From Variovorax sp. OV700 (GTDB lineage Bacteria > Pseudomonadota > Gammaproteobacteria > Burkholderiales > Burkholderiaceae_C), in contig NZ_FNDR01000004.1 in assembly GCF_900099805.1 (NCBI RefSeq), positions 62,001 to 126,000 of the forward strand: DNA of 64,000 nucleotides, in the 5' to 3' direction. The position numbers were made by a program, and so were the translations under genes. Positions 1 to 9,421 of the stretch are shown here, piece after piece. Every line of letters starts with the position of its first letter. Position 1 is the first letter of the stretch. The notes under the pieces were generated by a model. The model was not told the DNA's origin. It saw only the letters and a list, made by a program, of their open reading frames with translations, and made no database searches.

Positions 1-1168
1 GCAGCGGCGCGATGTCGGTGCCATCGAACACGATGCGGCCGGAGGCCGGATTCACCAGCCGCAGCAGCGTGCGCGACAGCGTCGACTTGCCACAGCCCGA
101 CTCACCCACCAGGCCCACGGTTTCGCCCGCGCGGATATCGAACGACACGCCGTCGACCGCATGCAGCACGCCGCCGCCGCGCTGGGGGTAGTCGGTGCGC
201 AGGTCCTGCACCGACAACAGCGGCTCGGCGGCCGGGCCGCGCAAGGCCCGCACTTTCGATGCGGGTCGAGGCACATGGAGCGTGAAGTCGCGCACGCCGG
301 TCGCGGGATCGAGCCGGGTCTGTATTTCGGGCAGCCGCGCATCGGCGTAGTGCAGCGAACTGCCGGCATGGAGCGACGCGCCGAGCAGGCCCTGCGTGTA
401 GGCATGCGACGGCGCGGCAAAGAGCTTGGAGGTGGGCGCCTCCTCGACCTTCTGTCCGCCATACATCACGGCAACGCGGTCGGCCCACTGGGCAACCAGG
501 CCGAGGTCGTGCGTGATCAGCAGCAACGCCATGTCGAGCTCGCGGCGCAGGCCGTCGAGCAGCGCGAGGATCTGGGCCTGGATGGTGACGTCCAGCGCGG
601 TGGTGGGCTCGTCCGCCACCAGCAGGCGCGGCTTGCAGGCCACGGCCATTGCGATCATCACGCGCTGGCGCTGGCCGCCCGAGAGGTTGTGCGGATGGTC
701 GTCGATGCGCCGGTGCGGCTCGGGAATGCGCACGAGGTCGAGCAGCTCGATGGCCCGCTTGCGCGCGGCGGTGACGGAAAGCTTTTCGTGGCGGCGAAGC
801 GTTTCCTCGATCTGCGCGCCGATGGTGTGTACCGGGTTCAGCGAAGTCATCGGCTCCTGGAAGATCATCGCGATCTCGCGGCCGCGCACTTCGCGCAATT
901 GGGCCTGCGGCAGCGCGAGGATGTCGCGTCCATCGAAGTGGATGCTGCCGCGCAGCACCGCGCCGGGTGCCAGCAGCCGCAGCAGTGCCAGCGCGGTGGT
1001 CGACTTGCCGCAGCCCGATTCGCCGACGAGCGCCAGCGTCTCTCCGCGCTGCAGTGTCAGGTCCAGCCCGCTAACGGCCTGGATCGGCCCGTTCGAGCCG
1101 CGGAAGAAGACATCGAGGCCGCGCACATCGAGCAGCGGCGGTGCGGCCTGCACTTGTTCGAGCGTCAT
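1..1168 (-). CDS. Peptide ABC transporter ATP-binding protein, two fused ATPase domains (3' end beyond window)
   Basis: Cytoplasmic ATPase that powers the two permeases encoded just upstream, probably importing oligopeptides. The reverse strand encodes two complete nucleotide-binding domains in one chain, like a DppD-DppF fusion. The first has Walker [10 protein letters not shown] near residue 45, the signature LSGGQRQRV and Walker [13 protein letters not shown]. The second starts after a linker near residue 310 and repeats GESGCGKST before the window ends. The ATG at 1168 lies one base after the stop of the permease gene, so translation is probably coupled. The C-terminal end is outside the window. 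The family is certain; the substrate is inferred only from the DppB/DppC-type neighbours. Confidence 0.9.
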   Translation of the reverse strand, partial: MTLEQVQAAPPLLDVRGLDVFFRGSNGPIQAVSGLDLTLQRGETLALVGESGCGKSTTALALLRLLAPGAVLRGSIHFDGRDILALPQAQLREVRGREIAMIFQEPMTSLNPVHTIGAQIEETLRRHEKLSVTAARKRAIELLDLVRIPEPHRRIDDHPHNLSGGQRQRVMIAMAVACKPRLLVADEPTTALDVTIQAQILALLDGLRRELDMALLLITHDLGLVAQWADRVAVMYGGQKVEEAPTSKLFAAPSHAYTQGLLGASLHAGSSLHYADARLPEIQTRLDPATGVRDFTLHVPRPASKVRALRGPAAEPLLSVQDLRTDYPQRGGGVLHAVDGVSFDIRAGETVGLVGESGCGKSTLSRTLLRLVNPASGRIVFDGTDIAPL

Positions 1169-1169
1169 C

Positions 1170-2126
1170 TCAACGCCCCCTCAGCCGTGGATTGAACGCG
1201 TCGTTGAGGCCGTCCCCCACGAGGTTGAGCGCCAGCACCGTGAGCACGATGGCCGCGCCCGGCAATGCGGTGAGATACCACGCGGTGCGCAGCAGTTCGC
1301 GCCCTTGCCCGATCATGCTGCCCCACGACACGGCGTTGGGGTCGCCCATGCCAAGGAAGGACAGCGCCGACTCGATGAGGATGGCGCTCGCCACCAGCAC
1401 CGAGGTGGTCACGATCACGGGTGGCAGCGCATTGGGCAATATCTCCTGGAAGATGATGCGCGCGTGGCCGAAACCCTGGCTGCGCGCGGCCAGCACGAAC
1501 TCGGTCTCGCGCAGCGTGCGGAACTCGGCGCGCACCAGCCGGGCGATCACCGGCCACGACGCGAGCCCGATGGCGAACACGATCACCGGCACCGAGGGCT
1601 GGCCGATCGCGACCACCACGATCACGAACAGGAACGAAGGCATGGTCTGGAACAGCTCGGTGATTCGCACCAGCACGTCGTCGACACGGCCGCCGAAGTA
1701 GCCGGCCGAGGCCCCCACGAGCACGCCGATCAACAGGCTCAGCGTGGCCGCCACCACACCCACCGCGAGCGAGATGCGCGCGCCGTGCGCGATGCCGGCA
1801 ATCACGTCGCGGCCGAGCGAATCGCTGCCGAGCGGATAGCCGGCGTCCTGCCCCGGCCAGAGCAGCGGCGGCGCCACCATGTCGAGGGGGTCGCCGGGGT
1901 ACAGCAGCGGCGCGGCGAGCGCCAGCACCAGCATGAAGGCCAACAGCACCACGCCCGCCACGGCGGCCGGGTTGCGCAGGAAGGCGCGCAGCGCAGCGCG
2001 GCGGCTGGACAGCGGCTTCGCGTCGACAGCGGACTTCGCGGCCACTGCCGGCGCACGGCGTGCGGCGACCGGAGCCGGCGCTGCCGGTTGCCCAATGGCG
2101 GCATCGAGGGTAAATGGTGTGGACAT
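1170..2126 (-). CDS. Peptide ABC transporter permease, DppC type
   Basis: Inner-membrane permease of 318 aa, second gene of the importer operon. A charged, Ala-rich cytoplasmic N-terminus (about 60 residues) is followed by a first membrane helix with the family sequence FLRNPAAVAGVVLLAFM. A periplasmic loop contains YPLGSDSLGRDV, the DppC/OppC hallmark. The core carries the EAA-type loop ARSQGFGHARIIFQEILPN that docks on the ATPase. It ends NPRLRGR, as such permeases often do. It sits 33 bp after the DppB-type gene and one base before the ATPase gene, so all three are likely co-transcribed. Substrate unknown; peptides or peptide-like molecules expected. Confidence 0.93.
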   Translation of the reverse strand: MSTPFTLDAAIGQPAAPAPVAARRAPAVAAKSAVDAKPLSSRRAALRAFLRNPAAVAGVVLLAFMLVLALAAPLLYPGDPLDMVAPPLLWPGQDAGYPLGSDSLGRDVIAGIAHGARISLAVGVVAATLSLLIGVLVGASAGYFGGRVDDVLVRITELFQTMPSFLFVIVVVAIGQPSVPVIVFAIGLASWPVIARLVRAEFRTLRETEFVLAARSQGFGHARIIFQEILPNALPPVIVTTSVLVASAILIESALSFLGMGDPNAVSWGSMIGQGRELLRTAWYLTALPGAAIVLTVLALNLVGDGLNDAFNPRLRGR

Positions 2127-2159
2127 CGGAAATCGCAGTCAGAAATCTTAAGGGAGAGC

Positions 2160-3143
2160 TCAGCGCACCTGGATGCGAGGATCGAGCCAGGCATGCAGCA
2201 GGTCGACCAGCATGTTGGCCAGGATGACCAGCAGCGAGGACATCAGCAGCACGCCCAGCAGCACGGTGTAGTCGCGGCCCGCCACCGAGTCGAAGGCCAG
2301 CCGTCCGAGCCCGGGCCAGCTGAAGACCGTCTCGACCACCACCGCGCCGCCGAGCAGCGTGCCGAAGTGCATGCCCGCGACGGTGGTGACGGGAATCAGC
2401 GCGTTGCGCAGCACATGGCGCAGGTTGACGGTCCACGGATGCAAGCCCTTGGCCTCGGCGGTGCGCACGAAGTCCTGCCGCGCCACCTCGAGCATCGCGG
2501 CGCGCGTGAGGCGCGAGAAGATCGCGATGTAGAACCCCGACATGGCCAGCGCCGGCAGCACGAGGTGGCGCGCCACGTCGAGTGCATGCGTCCAGCCGGT
2601 GTAGCCCGCGCCGATGCTCTCGCTGCCGCCGGTAGGCAGCCAGCCCAGGTGCACCGAGAACAGCACGATAGCCATCAGGCCGAGCCAGAAGCCCGGGGTG
2701 GAGTACAGCAGCAGCGCCAGCACCGACAGCGTGCGGTCCTGCCAGCGGCCGACGCGGGTGGCCATGACGGTGCCCAGCGCAATGCCGATGGCCAGGGCGA
2801 AGGCCAGGGCCGTGACCATCAACAGCAGCGTGTTGCCCAGCCGCGCGCCAATCAGCGACGCCACCGGCATGTTGTAGCGCGGCGAAGTGCCGAGGCTGAA
2901 ATGCGCGAGGTTGCCGAGGTAGGCGCCCAGCTGGTGCAGCACAGGCAGGTCGAGCCCGAAATGGCTGCGCAGCTGCGCCATGCTCTCGGCCGTGGCGGAG
3001 CCGGATTCGGCGGCCACCACGTCGGCGGCGTCGCCCGGGATCCACTGCATCAGAACGAAATTGAGAAGGATCACGCCGACGACGGTCGGCACGGCCTGCC
3101 AGGCCGTGCGTGCCAGCGTGCGGCTTGCGCTGCGCAGATTCAT
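2160..3143 (-). CDS. Peptide ABC transporter permease, DppB type
   Basis: Inner-membrane permease of 327 aa, first gene of the minus-strand importer operon. The first helix is followed by the hallmark QWIPGDAAD (the PGDP-like motif of DppB/OppB proteins). Five further hydrophobic segments and the EAA-type cytoplasmic loop (RTAEAKGLHPWTVNLRHVLRN) are visible, and the C-terminus reads LDPRIQVR. Its start lies 154 bp from the divergent binding-protein gene. The intervening DNA holds the palindromic element described separately, which could control both directions. Confidence 0.93.
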   Translation of the reverse strand: MNLRSASRTLARTAWQAVPTVVGVILLNFVLMQWIPGDAADVVAAESGSATAESMAQLRSHFGLDLPVLHQLGAYLGNLAHFSLGTSPRYNMPVASLIGARLGNTLLLMVTALAFALAIGIALGTVMATRVGRWQDRTLSVLALLLYSTPGFWLGLMAIVLFSVHLGWLPTGGSESIGAGYTGWTHALDVARHLVLPALAMSGFYIAIFSRLTRAAMLEVARQDFVRTAEAKGLHPWTVNLRHVLRNALIPVTTVAGMHFGTLLGGAVVVETVFSWPGLGRLAFDSVAGRDYTVLLGVLLMSSLLVILANMLVDLLHAWLDPRIQVR

Positions 3144-3201
3144 GGGAAGAGTTAGTGGGAACGGTGATGGGCTGGCAGCGTATGCGGGCCGGTGCTCGCC
3201 G

Positions 3202-3245
3202 CGAAGGAAGCTTTTCTTCTACGGATATCTGGTTTGCTTCGTTGG
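3202..3245. promoter_or_regulatory. Shared palindromic promoter element, copy 1
   Basis: Lies between the divergent permease and binding-protein genes. The right arm is CTTCGTTGG (3237-3245); the left arm is CGAAGGAAG (3202-3210), 7 of 9 matching a perfect inverted repeat; the spacer is 26 bp. The spacer and right arm are nearly identical to the element at 15646-15689: both contain TTTTCTTCTACG, then ATATC and GGTTTGCTTCG. Such conservation in otherwise unrelated intergenic DNA suggests a regulator-binding site, probably for a dimeric LysR- or CysB-like protein. The regulator is not identified. Confidence 0.65.
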
Positions 3246-3297
3246 ACCGGCGCGTAGTCCGCCCCTAGAGTGCGGCTCGCTCAACCGAAGACTCCAA

Positions 3298-4875
3298 ATG
3301 ACCCACCTTCCCTCTACCGGCAAAGCGTTGGCGGCCTTCGCGCTCTTCCTGGGCCTGCACACGTCGCAGGCAGCCCCGCAAGCCGGCGGCACCGTCACGC
3401 TGGTGCTGATGAACGAACCACCCACGCTGGTATCGGTTGCGCACTCGCACTCCTCTACCCTGGCCGTGAGCGCCAAAGTCACCGAGGGCCTGCTGAAATA
3501 CGACCAGGACCTGAGGCCGCAAGGCCAGCTGGCGACAGCCTGGCAGGTGGGCGCCGACGGCAAGAGCTACACATTCACGCTGCGCCGCGGCGTGAAGTGG
3601 CACGACGGACGCGACTTCACCTCGGCCGATGTTGCGCATTCGATCCTCTTGCTGAAGGAGCACCATCCCCGCGGCCGGAGCACCTTCGCCCCGGTGGAGC
3701 GCGTAAGAACGCCCGACCCGTACACCGCGGTGCTGGAACTGTCGCGGCCCGCACCCTACTTGCTGAAGGCATTCGTCGCGTCCGAGGCGCCGATCGTGCC
3801 CAAGCATCTCTATGAAAGCGGCGATGTCCTGCGCAACCCCAACGGTTCGGCGCCCATCGGCACCGGCCCTTTCCGGTTCAAGGAATGGGTGCGCGGCAGC
3901 CACATCGTCTACGAGCGCAACACCGACTATTGGGACAAGCCCAAGCCATACATCGACCGGTTGATCGTGAAGGTCATTCCCGATGCAGCCTCGCGTTCCA
4001 TCGCCTTCGAGACCGGCGACGTGGACATCGGCTATCGCACGCCGGTGTCTCCCGGCGACATCGAACGGCTGAAGGCCAACCCCAAGCTCGGCTTTGAAAC
4101 GCGCGGCAACAGCTACTCGTACAACGTCACCCGGCTGGAGTTCAACCTGCGCCAGCCGCAGCTGAAGGAGCTCAAGGTGCGCCAGGCCATCGCGCACGCC
4201 ATCAGCCGCGAGGTGGTGCGCGACAACGTGTTCTACGGCTATGGGGTGATCTCGTACTCGCCCATTGCGCCGGGTCTGAAGGAATTCCACGACACGCGCC
4301 CCACGCCCTACCCCTTCGCGCCGAAGACCTCCGAGCGGCTGCTCGACGAAGCGGGCTTTCCGCGCGGCGCCGACGGCACGCGCTTCACGCTGGCGCTGGA
4401 CTTCAACCCGAGCGACCTGCACAAGCGCCTGGCCGATTATGTGAAGCAGGCGCTGGGCCGCGTCGGAATCAGGGTCGACATCCGCGCCACCGACTTCTCT
4501 CAATATGTGAAGCGCATCTACAGCGAGCAGAACTACGACCTGGCGATCAACGGCACCAGCAACCTGTTCGATCCGACGGTAGGGTCGCAGCGTCTGTACT
4601 GGTCAAAGAACATCCGCCAGGGCGTTCCCTTTTCGAACGGCACCTTCTACGACAACCCGGTCGTCGACAAGCTGCTGGAAGACGCGGCTGTCGAGATCGA
4701 TCCGGCCAGGCGCGTGGCACTCTTCAAGGAGTTCCAGCGCATCGTCGGGATCGAGGTGCCCGACCTGAACCTGCTCTCGCCCACCTACTTCACCATCTAC
4801 AACCGGCGCGTGCACGACCATTCGCTGACCGGGGACGGGGTGGAGGCGAACTTCGCGGACGTCTATATTCGCTGA
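3298..4875 (+). CDS. Periplasmic peptide-binding protein (SBP_bac_5 family)
   Basis: Binding protein of 525 aa that delivers its ligand to the importer encoded divergently. The N-terminus is a signal peptide (ALAAFALFLGLHTSQA, cleavage expected before APQAGG). Family features follow: VTEGLLKYDQDLRPQGQLA, then YTFTLRRGVKWHDGRDF, and GTGPFRFKEW in the middle. The reading frame is open further upstream, but the ATG at 3298 starts directly at the signal peptide and leaves a normal divergent promoter region, so I chose it. The length is typical for DppA/OppA relatives. Ligand unknown; the linkage to ATP-grasp ligases and a peptidase makes a small peptide plausible. Confidence 0.93.
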   Translation: MTHLPSTGKALAAFALFLGLHTSQAAPQAGGTVTLVLMNEPPTLVSVAHSHSSTLAVSAKVTEGLLKYDQDLRPQGQLATAWQVGADGKSYTFTLRRGVKWHDGRDFTSADVAHSILLLKEHHPRGRSTFAPVERVRTPDPYTAVLELSRPAPYLLKAFVASEAPIVPKHLYESGDVLRNPNGSAPIGTGPFRFKEWVRGSHIVYERNTDYWDKPKPYIDRLIVKVIPDAASRSIAFETGDVDIGYRTPVSPGDIERLKANPKLGFETRGNSYSYNVTRLEFNLRQPQLKELKVRQAIAHAISREVVRDNVFYGYGVISYSPIAPGLKEFHDTRPTPYPFAPKTSERLLDEAGFPRGADGTRFTLALDFNPSDLHKRLADYVKQALGRVGIRVDIRATDFSQYVKRIYSEQNYDLAINGTSNLFDPTVGSQRLYWSKNIRQGVPFSNGTFYDNPVVDKLLEDAAVEIDPARRVALFKEFQRIVGIEVPDLNLLSPTYFTIYNRRVHDHSLTGDGVEANFADVYIR

Positions 4876-4907
4876 CTTCCCGTTCTCTTGACCCGAACAG
4901 CGATGCA

Positions 4908-5282
4908 TTGACCGCCGATGATTTGAAGCAACTCGCCGAGGCTGGCAACCGACGGGGCAACCCCGTCTGCGGGAGCTGGCCGCACCGGGCAGCCGCGTGG
5001 GAGAGCTTCACCGAAGACCGGTGGCCCACAGACCTGATGCAGCCCCTGGGCACGCTGCGCGCCGACGGCGTCGACGAACCGGTGTTCGAGGAATTTCATC
5101 CGCACGGCACGCGCTACGACTCGGTGGGCGCGCCGATTTCCGTGGCGCACTTTCCATTCAACCGGTGCGATGTGTATCGCTGCACGGCCTGTGCGCGGCT
5201 GGTGCTGCGGTACACCGAGTTTGGCGGCTACTACGTCGATCACCGCGCGCGGCGGGTCGATGCCGCGCTGGTAAGCGGCTGA
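4908..5282 (+). CDS. Small Cys-rich conserved protein, function unknown
   Basis: About 124 aa, no signal peptide or membrane segment. The C-terminal half contains RCDVYRCTACARLVLRYTE, three closely spaced cysteines suggesting a metal site, then GGYYVDHRARR. It follows the binding-protein gene on the same strand and ends five bases before the convergent peptidase gene. The start is unclear. No ATG fits; a TTG at 4908 gives TADDLKQLAEAG, but the frame is open and protein-like back to a CTG at 4872 (TSRSLDPNSDAL), which would overlap the binding-protein stop codon. I believe similar proteins occur in related Burkholderiales, but no function is known to me. Confidence 0.75.
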   Translation: MTADDLKQLAEAGNRRGNPVCGSWPHRAAAWESFTEDRWPTDLMQPLGTLRADGVDEPVFEEFHPHGTRYDSVGAPISVAHFPFNRCDVYRCTACARLVLRYTEFGGYYVDHRARRVDAALVSG

Positions 5283-5286
5283 AGCC

Positions 5287-6981
5287 TCAGGCCAGCAGCC
5301 CCTTCCAGTAGAGGCGCGCGGCGGCCAGCACGGTCCGCATCTGCGTGGTGTGGGCCAATTGAAAGGCCGCACCTCGCACGGTTTCGTCGGGAAACTCCGT
5401 CACCAGCGTGAACGGCACGGTGGATCGCTCGTCCGTCATGACCAGGCACGGAATGCCGTTGATGCACTCGTAGGGAAGATCGCCCACATGGGCATGCCAC
5501 ATCTTCTGCTGCCGGGCATTGAACTCGGCGAGCTCGGTGGATCCCGACTGCAGTTCCTCGGTGAGCGCGACCAGGAAGCGCATGCCGTCATACCCGGGGT
5601 GCCGGCGGAGGATCAGGAAGAAGCCCTTGGGCACCGTCCACAGTTCGCTGCCGCGTGGCACGTAGCCCGCGCGCGGGCGCGTCCATTCATGGGCCGGGTA
5701 GCCGTGCAGGCTCAGGTGCAAACGCGCACCGGTGCGGGCGATGGCCTCGAGCCGCGCGGCCTTTTCGCCGAAGGGCGGCTGCATCCGGGCCTCGAGGTCG
5801 TCGCCCAGCGCGGTGTAGCGCGCGGAATGCGCCATGTGCGTCGGGTGCGTGGCCTGCAGGTAGTGGTGCAGGGCCGCTCCGTCGGGATTCTCAAGCGGCA
5901 CGAGCGCGTAGTGGGCGTCGCGGTGATCGTTTAGGTGGCGTGCCGCACGAAGCGCGCCGACCACGCCCGAGCTTTCATTGGCGTGCTGGCCTGCCGTGAC
6001 GACAAGGCCCGGCAGCGCCCCGCGCACGTGCACGCCAGCGACCTTGCGGCCCTGGAACGAGGTGACCGAGAACGGCTCGCCCGGCAGCGCGGCCACCGCA
6101 TGCTCGACTTCCACCGGCGCAAGCGAGCGCACGGCCGTATCGAGCGCCAGCGTGCCGTCCACCGGCGGATCGACACGGCGATGCCGCGCCAGCCGCACGC
6201 TGAGCTGCGTTTCGCCACTCGACGCGGAGATCCGCGGAACGATTTGTCCGAGCTGGAGCGTGCGATCGGCATCGGGCAGCCCCGCGCGCGCCTTGAAGAA
6301 TTCGAGCGCGCCGTAGTAAAGGTCTTCCTGCAACGCCTCGAAAGTGCTGATCGTTTCTTCGCCGAACGGCAGGCGGCGTTCGATGCCGCTGGTTGCAACC
6401 TCGATCTCGAGCGTATCGAAGAGTGGGAGCGTGGCAGGCCATTCGTGCCGCCGTATCGTCTCCAGCGCGGTGTCGCAGGCGATCTCGAATTCGGTGCGCA
6501 GCGGCGCGTCTTCGGCCAGCGTGTCGCCATGCCACACGCGCAGCCAGCCGCAGGGCGAGCCGGCAGCGTCGTTCGGGGCAAACACCTGCCAGCGCCGGCC
6601 TGCGGCCTCGACGAGGTAATCGGCCTCCAGCGCCCTGCCCTCGATGAACCGGAGCGAGGCGCGGTCGCCGATCAAGCCGGCCAGTGGATAGGCCTCCAGC
6701 CGAAAGCGCTGCGCCTTGCCTGCCGGGGTGTGGACCGCGATCTCGCCTGGCGCCTCCTTGAGCGCCTTCTCGAATTCCTCGAGAAAGAAATGGACGAGCG
6801 GCTTGTAGGCGCTGCGCAGCACCGCCGCCACACCCGCCTTGGCCAACGCCTCCTCCGCCGCGCGACGTTCCGCCACATCCTCGAAGAGCCACGCCTCGAT
6901 GCGCGTTGCCGGCTGTGCGGTGAATCGCTCGACCAGTTGCCTGAGAGTGCGGGGAATGGCGGTGTCGAGCAGAAGGATCAT
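5287..6981 (-). CDS. M14-family zinc metallopeptidase (carboxypeptidase-like)
   Basis: 564 aa, last gene of the six-gene minus-strand operon. The C-terminal catalytic domain shows the M14 zinc motif H-x-x-E in GQHANESSG (near residue 332), the substrate-loop motif ENPDGA, and the third ligand His in HLSLHGYPAHEW (near residue 423). The N-terminal 300 residues are not recognised and may set specificity. There is no signal peptide, so it should act in the cytoplasm. The start overlaps the stop of the upstream ATP-grasp gene as ATGA. Next to two peptide-forming ligases it could trim the product, release an amino acid or provide self-protection; succinylglutamate-desuccinylase-like chemistry is an alternative. 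Confidence 0.82.
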   Translation of the reverse strand: MILLLDTAIPRTLRQLVERFTAQPATRIEAWLFEDVAERRAAEEALAKAGVAAVLRSAYKPLVHFFLEEFEKALKEAPGEIAVHTPAGKAQRFRLEAYPLAGLIGDRASLRFIEGRALEADYLVEAAGRRWQVFAPNDAAGSPCGWLRVWHGDTLAEDAPLRTEFEIACDTALETIRRHEWPATLPLFDTLEIEVATSGIERRLPFGEETISTFEALQEDLYYGALEFFKARAGLPDADRTLQLGQIVPRISASSGETQLSVRLARHRRVDPPVDGTLALDTAVRSLAPVEVEHAVAALPGEPFSVTSFQGRKVAGVHVRGALPGLVVTAGQHANESSGVVGALRAARHLNDHRDAHYALVPLENPDGAALHHYLQATHPTHMAHSARYTALGDDLEARMQPPFGEKAARLEAIARTGARLHLSLHGYPAHEWTRPRAGYVPRGSELWTVPKGFFLILRRHPGYDGMRFLVALTEELQSGSTELAEFNARQQKMWHAHVGDLPYECINGIPCLVMTDERSTVPFTLVTEFPDETVRGAAFQLAHTTQMRTVLAAARLYWKGLLA

Positions 6982-8243
6982 GCAGCGAGTGTTTCGGGGT
7001 CCGAAAAGAACCGGTGCTCGATCTGGCGAATGGACTGCCAGTCGGCGGTGAGGCGGTCGAACTGCGCGTCGAACAGGCCTACCATGCCGAGCGCTGTGCG
7101 CAGATCGGTGGTCACGTTCACGCGGTCGCCTGTTTTAACCCATCGCTTCACGCTGACGCAAGACGGCAGCCGTTCGATCGAGTCCCAGTCGAACTCCCTG
7201 GCGAGCACACCCGCCTTCGGCGACACCAGCAGGATGTGGCCGCAGAAGCCGCTGAAACGCGGCCGGTCGTTCAGCGTCTGCTTGAAAAGTTGCGGGTTGA
7301 CGAAGGCCTCGACCGTCGCGGAGATCTGGTTCTCTCCGGTCACCGCTGTCGTGAGCCGCGGGTCGAGGCTGCCGTGCAGGCGGGAGTTGAGCTCGACGAT
7401 GGTCGGGCCCTCGGCGGTCACGATCAACTCCAGGTGCGACGGTCCGTAGTGCAGGCCCACGGCATCGAGCACCTGCGCGGCATAGGCGATGACCTGCGCA
7501 TACTCCGCCTGCGTGTGGTCGACCACGAGCATCTTCTCCAGGCGCGGCGAGTGGCTGCGGTCGCGCTCCACCTCCCAGAGGCTCACCACCTTGTGTTGCC
7601 CCCCGAAGGAGACGGCGTCGACGATGTACTCCTGCCCTTCGCTGTACGACTGGATCAGGATGTCTTCCTGCACCTCGTCGTAGGAAGACTTGATCGCCAG
7701 CACGTTGCGGGCGGCCTCCTCCACCTGCTCGGGCGTGCGGCAGATCTTCACGCCCTTGACGCCCGAGCTGCGCGTGGGCTTGACCACCACCGGCAGCCGC
7801 GCATGCTCGCGCGCCCAGGCGGCGATCTCCTCGGAGGAGCGCGACTGGAACTGCTGCGGCGTCCGCACGCCGGCACGCCGCAGCGCTTCGATCTGTTCGA
7901 ACTTGTCGCGCCGCGCGGCGGTGAGCTCCACCGGGTTGCGCAGCGGCGCACCGAGCGCATCAGCGAGCCGCGAGGCCAGTTCCACGCCGCTGTCCACGCC
8001 CGGCAGCACCACGCTGATGCCCAAGTCGCGCAGCGCGTCGGCCGTCTGCTGCAGATCGCCGCGGTGAACCACGCTTCGCACATAGTCGGCGGGGTTGATC
8101 TGCGTCTGCAGGCGCTCCGGCAGCAGTTCGCTGCTCAGCACGTGGACGCAGCGCACGCCGTAGGAGCGGAACGCCGGCGCCAGGTGCGCGCTGGTCGAGG
8201 CGCCGTCGACGATGGCAACGGTATCAAGCAACTGCTTCTTCAT
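6978..8243 (-). CDS. ATP-grasp ligase (second of two)
   Basis: 421-aa ATP-grasp enzyme expected to activate a carboxylate as acyl phosphate and join it to an amine. An N-terminal pre-ATP-grasp fold (TVAIVDGASTSAHLAPAF) precedes LPVVVKPTRSSGVKGVKIC, the ATP-binding strand-loop. The Mg-binding region TIVELNSRLHGSLD matches the family's E-x-N-x-R motif. The frame is open upstream inside the preceding gene, but the ATG at 8243 (KKQLLDTVAIVDG) starts the fold and overlaps the upstream gene by 20 bp, which fits an operon. It resembles the BacD/DdaF/carnosine-synthase type of amino-acid ligase more than purine enzymes. Substrates cannot be read from sequence. Confidence 0.88.
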   Translation of the reverse strand: MKKQLLDTVAIVDGASTSAHLAPAFRSYGVRCVHVLSSELLPERLQTQINPADYVRSVVHRGDLQQTADALRDLGISVVLPGVDSGVELASRLADALGAPLRNPVELTAARRDKFEQIEALRRAGVRTPQQFQSRSSEEIAAWAREHARLPVVVKPTRSSGVKGVKICRTPEQVEEAARNVLAIKSSYDEVQEDILIQSYSEGQEYIVDAVSFGGQHKVVSLWEVERDRSHSPRLEKMLVVDHTQAEYAQVIAYAAQVLDAVGLHYGPSHLELIVTAEGPTIVELNSRLHGSLDPRLTTAVTGENQISATVEAFVNPQLFKQTLNDRPRFSGFCGHILLVSPKAGVLAREFDWDSIERLPSCVSVKRWVKTGDRVNVTTDLRTALGMVGLFDAQFDRLTADWQSIRQIEHRFFSDPETLAA

Positions 8244-9399
8244 GGGGTCTCTTCTCTGCGGTGGGTTGAAACACGCGGCGCACGTAGATGTACGCGCGAC
8301 GCTCGCGATGAACCAGCCGTTGTGGTCCGTAGGTGATGTGAAGGTCGGCGTTGCGCAGTTCGCCTGCAACCGAGAAGTCCCAGGGCAGCGGATCGCTCGA
8401 CAGCAGGAATTCGACATGCGCGTAGGAGCGCGGCGCAAAGGTCTCGGGCACGGCGACGCGGCGCCCTTGAAGTTTGTCCAGCAAAGCCGCAACGATGTCG
8501 AAACCATAGCCATCGCGCACGATGTCGCAGATGAAGCTGCCGGCGATGCGGGGATTGAGTTCGATGATGTAGGGCACGCCATCGCGCACGATGCAGTCCA
8601 GGTGAACCGGCCCCCACGAGAGGCCGGCGCTGCGGGTGGCCTGGGTGCCGGCGTCGATCAGGCGCTGCAGGGCCGTGTCGTCCAGGTCGAGCTCGGAGGT
8701 GTAGCCGCGCTCCAGGAAGCCCTCGCCGCGGCGTTTCAGCTTGCGCATGGCACCAACATAGCGGCCGTCGAAGTATTCGACGCAGTACTCCTCGCCTTCG
8801 AGGAATTCCTCGACGATCACGCGGTCGGTCAGGCCGGTGCGCTGGTTGGTGCGCAGTTCTTCGGCCAGCACCTCCGCGTGGCGCCGGGCCTCGTTCGCGT
8901 CGGCGCAGCGCTTCACCCCATGGCTGGCCGAGCCTTCGGCCGGTTTCACCACCACAGGGAACCGCAGTGCACCGAGCCGGTCCCAGAGCGCCGGCAAGTC
9001 GGTGAGCACACCGACGGCGAACTGCGAGGTCGGCAGGCCGCTCGCGGCCAGGAGTTCCTTCTGGTTCGCCTTGGAGACGCTGCGCGCCACGGCACCGGCA
9101 TCGGGACCCGGCAAGCCGAGCTGCTCGGCCACCTGCGCCGCGAGCCGCGCATAGACATCGTTGGCCGTGGTCACTCGCAGCTGTCGGCCGGGGTCAGGGT
9201 AGCGGCTGCGCAGCCAGCCCACGACCACGGTGGCCTCGGTGTCGAGATTGACGGTTTCGACCTCGGGCGGGAACACGCCGTGCAGCAGGTCGTTCGGCCC
9301 GCTGATGACGGTCACCGGGAGTTGCCTTTCGAGCGCGGCGCGCACCAGCGCAAGGCTGGTCCCCGTCTTGCGCGCGCCGATCACGATGAGTCGTGTCAT
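8224..9399 (-). CDS. ATP-grasp ligase (first of two)
   Basis: 391 aa. The N-terminus RLIVIGARKTGTSLALVRAA is a Rossmann-like pre-ATP-grasp domain. The ATP-grasp core has FPVVVKPAEGSASHGVKRC and VEEFLEGEEYCVEYF, and the Mg motif IIELNPRIAGSFI with the E-x-N-x-R residues. It is paralogous in layout to the following ligase, so two successive amide or peptide bonds, or two alternative ligations, are plausible. It lies 22 bp after the MFS gene. Related proteins include L-amino-acid ligases of small-peptide antibiotic pathways. Substrate unknown. Confidence 0.88.
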   Translation of the reverse strand: MTRLIVIGARKTGTSLALVRAALERQLPVTVISGPNDLLHGVFPPEVETVNLDTEATVVVGWLRSRYPDPGRQLRVTTANDVYARLAAQVAEQLGLPGPDAGAVARSVSKANQKELLAASGLPTSQFAVGVLTDLPALWDRLGALRFPVVVKPAEGSASHGVKRCADANEARRHAEVLAEELRTNQRTGLTDRVIVEEFLEGEEYCVEYFDGRYVGAMRKLKRRGEGFLERGYTSELDLDDTALQRLIDAGTQATRSAGLSWGPVHLDCIVRDGVPYIIELNPRIAGSFICDIVRDGYGFDIVAALLDKLQGRRVAVPETFAPRSYAHVEFLLSSDPLPWDFSVAGELRNADLHITYGPQRLVHRERRAYIYVRRVFQPTAEKRPHEEAVA

Positions 9400-9421
9400 T
9401 CCATATATCCCGGGAGAAAAG

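Noticed and set aside
1165..3045. Long minus-strand frame overlapping both permeases
   Set aside because: It shares the strand but not the frame of the two permeases; its composition (Arg/Gly/His/Ala) and lack of membrane segments mark it as an out-of-frame shadow.
426..3155. Very long plus-strand open frame opposite the ABC transporter genes
   Set aside because: It is antisense to three clearly recognised genes and consists of low-complexity Arg/Gln/His/Glu-rich sequence, the usual shadow of high-G+C coding DNA.
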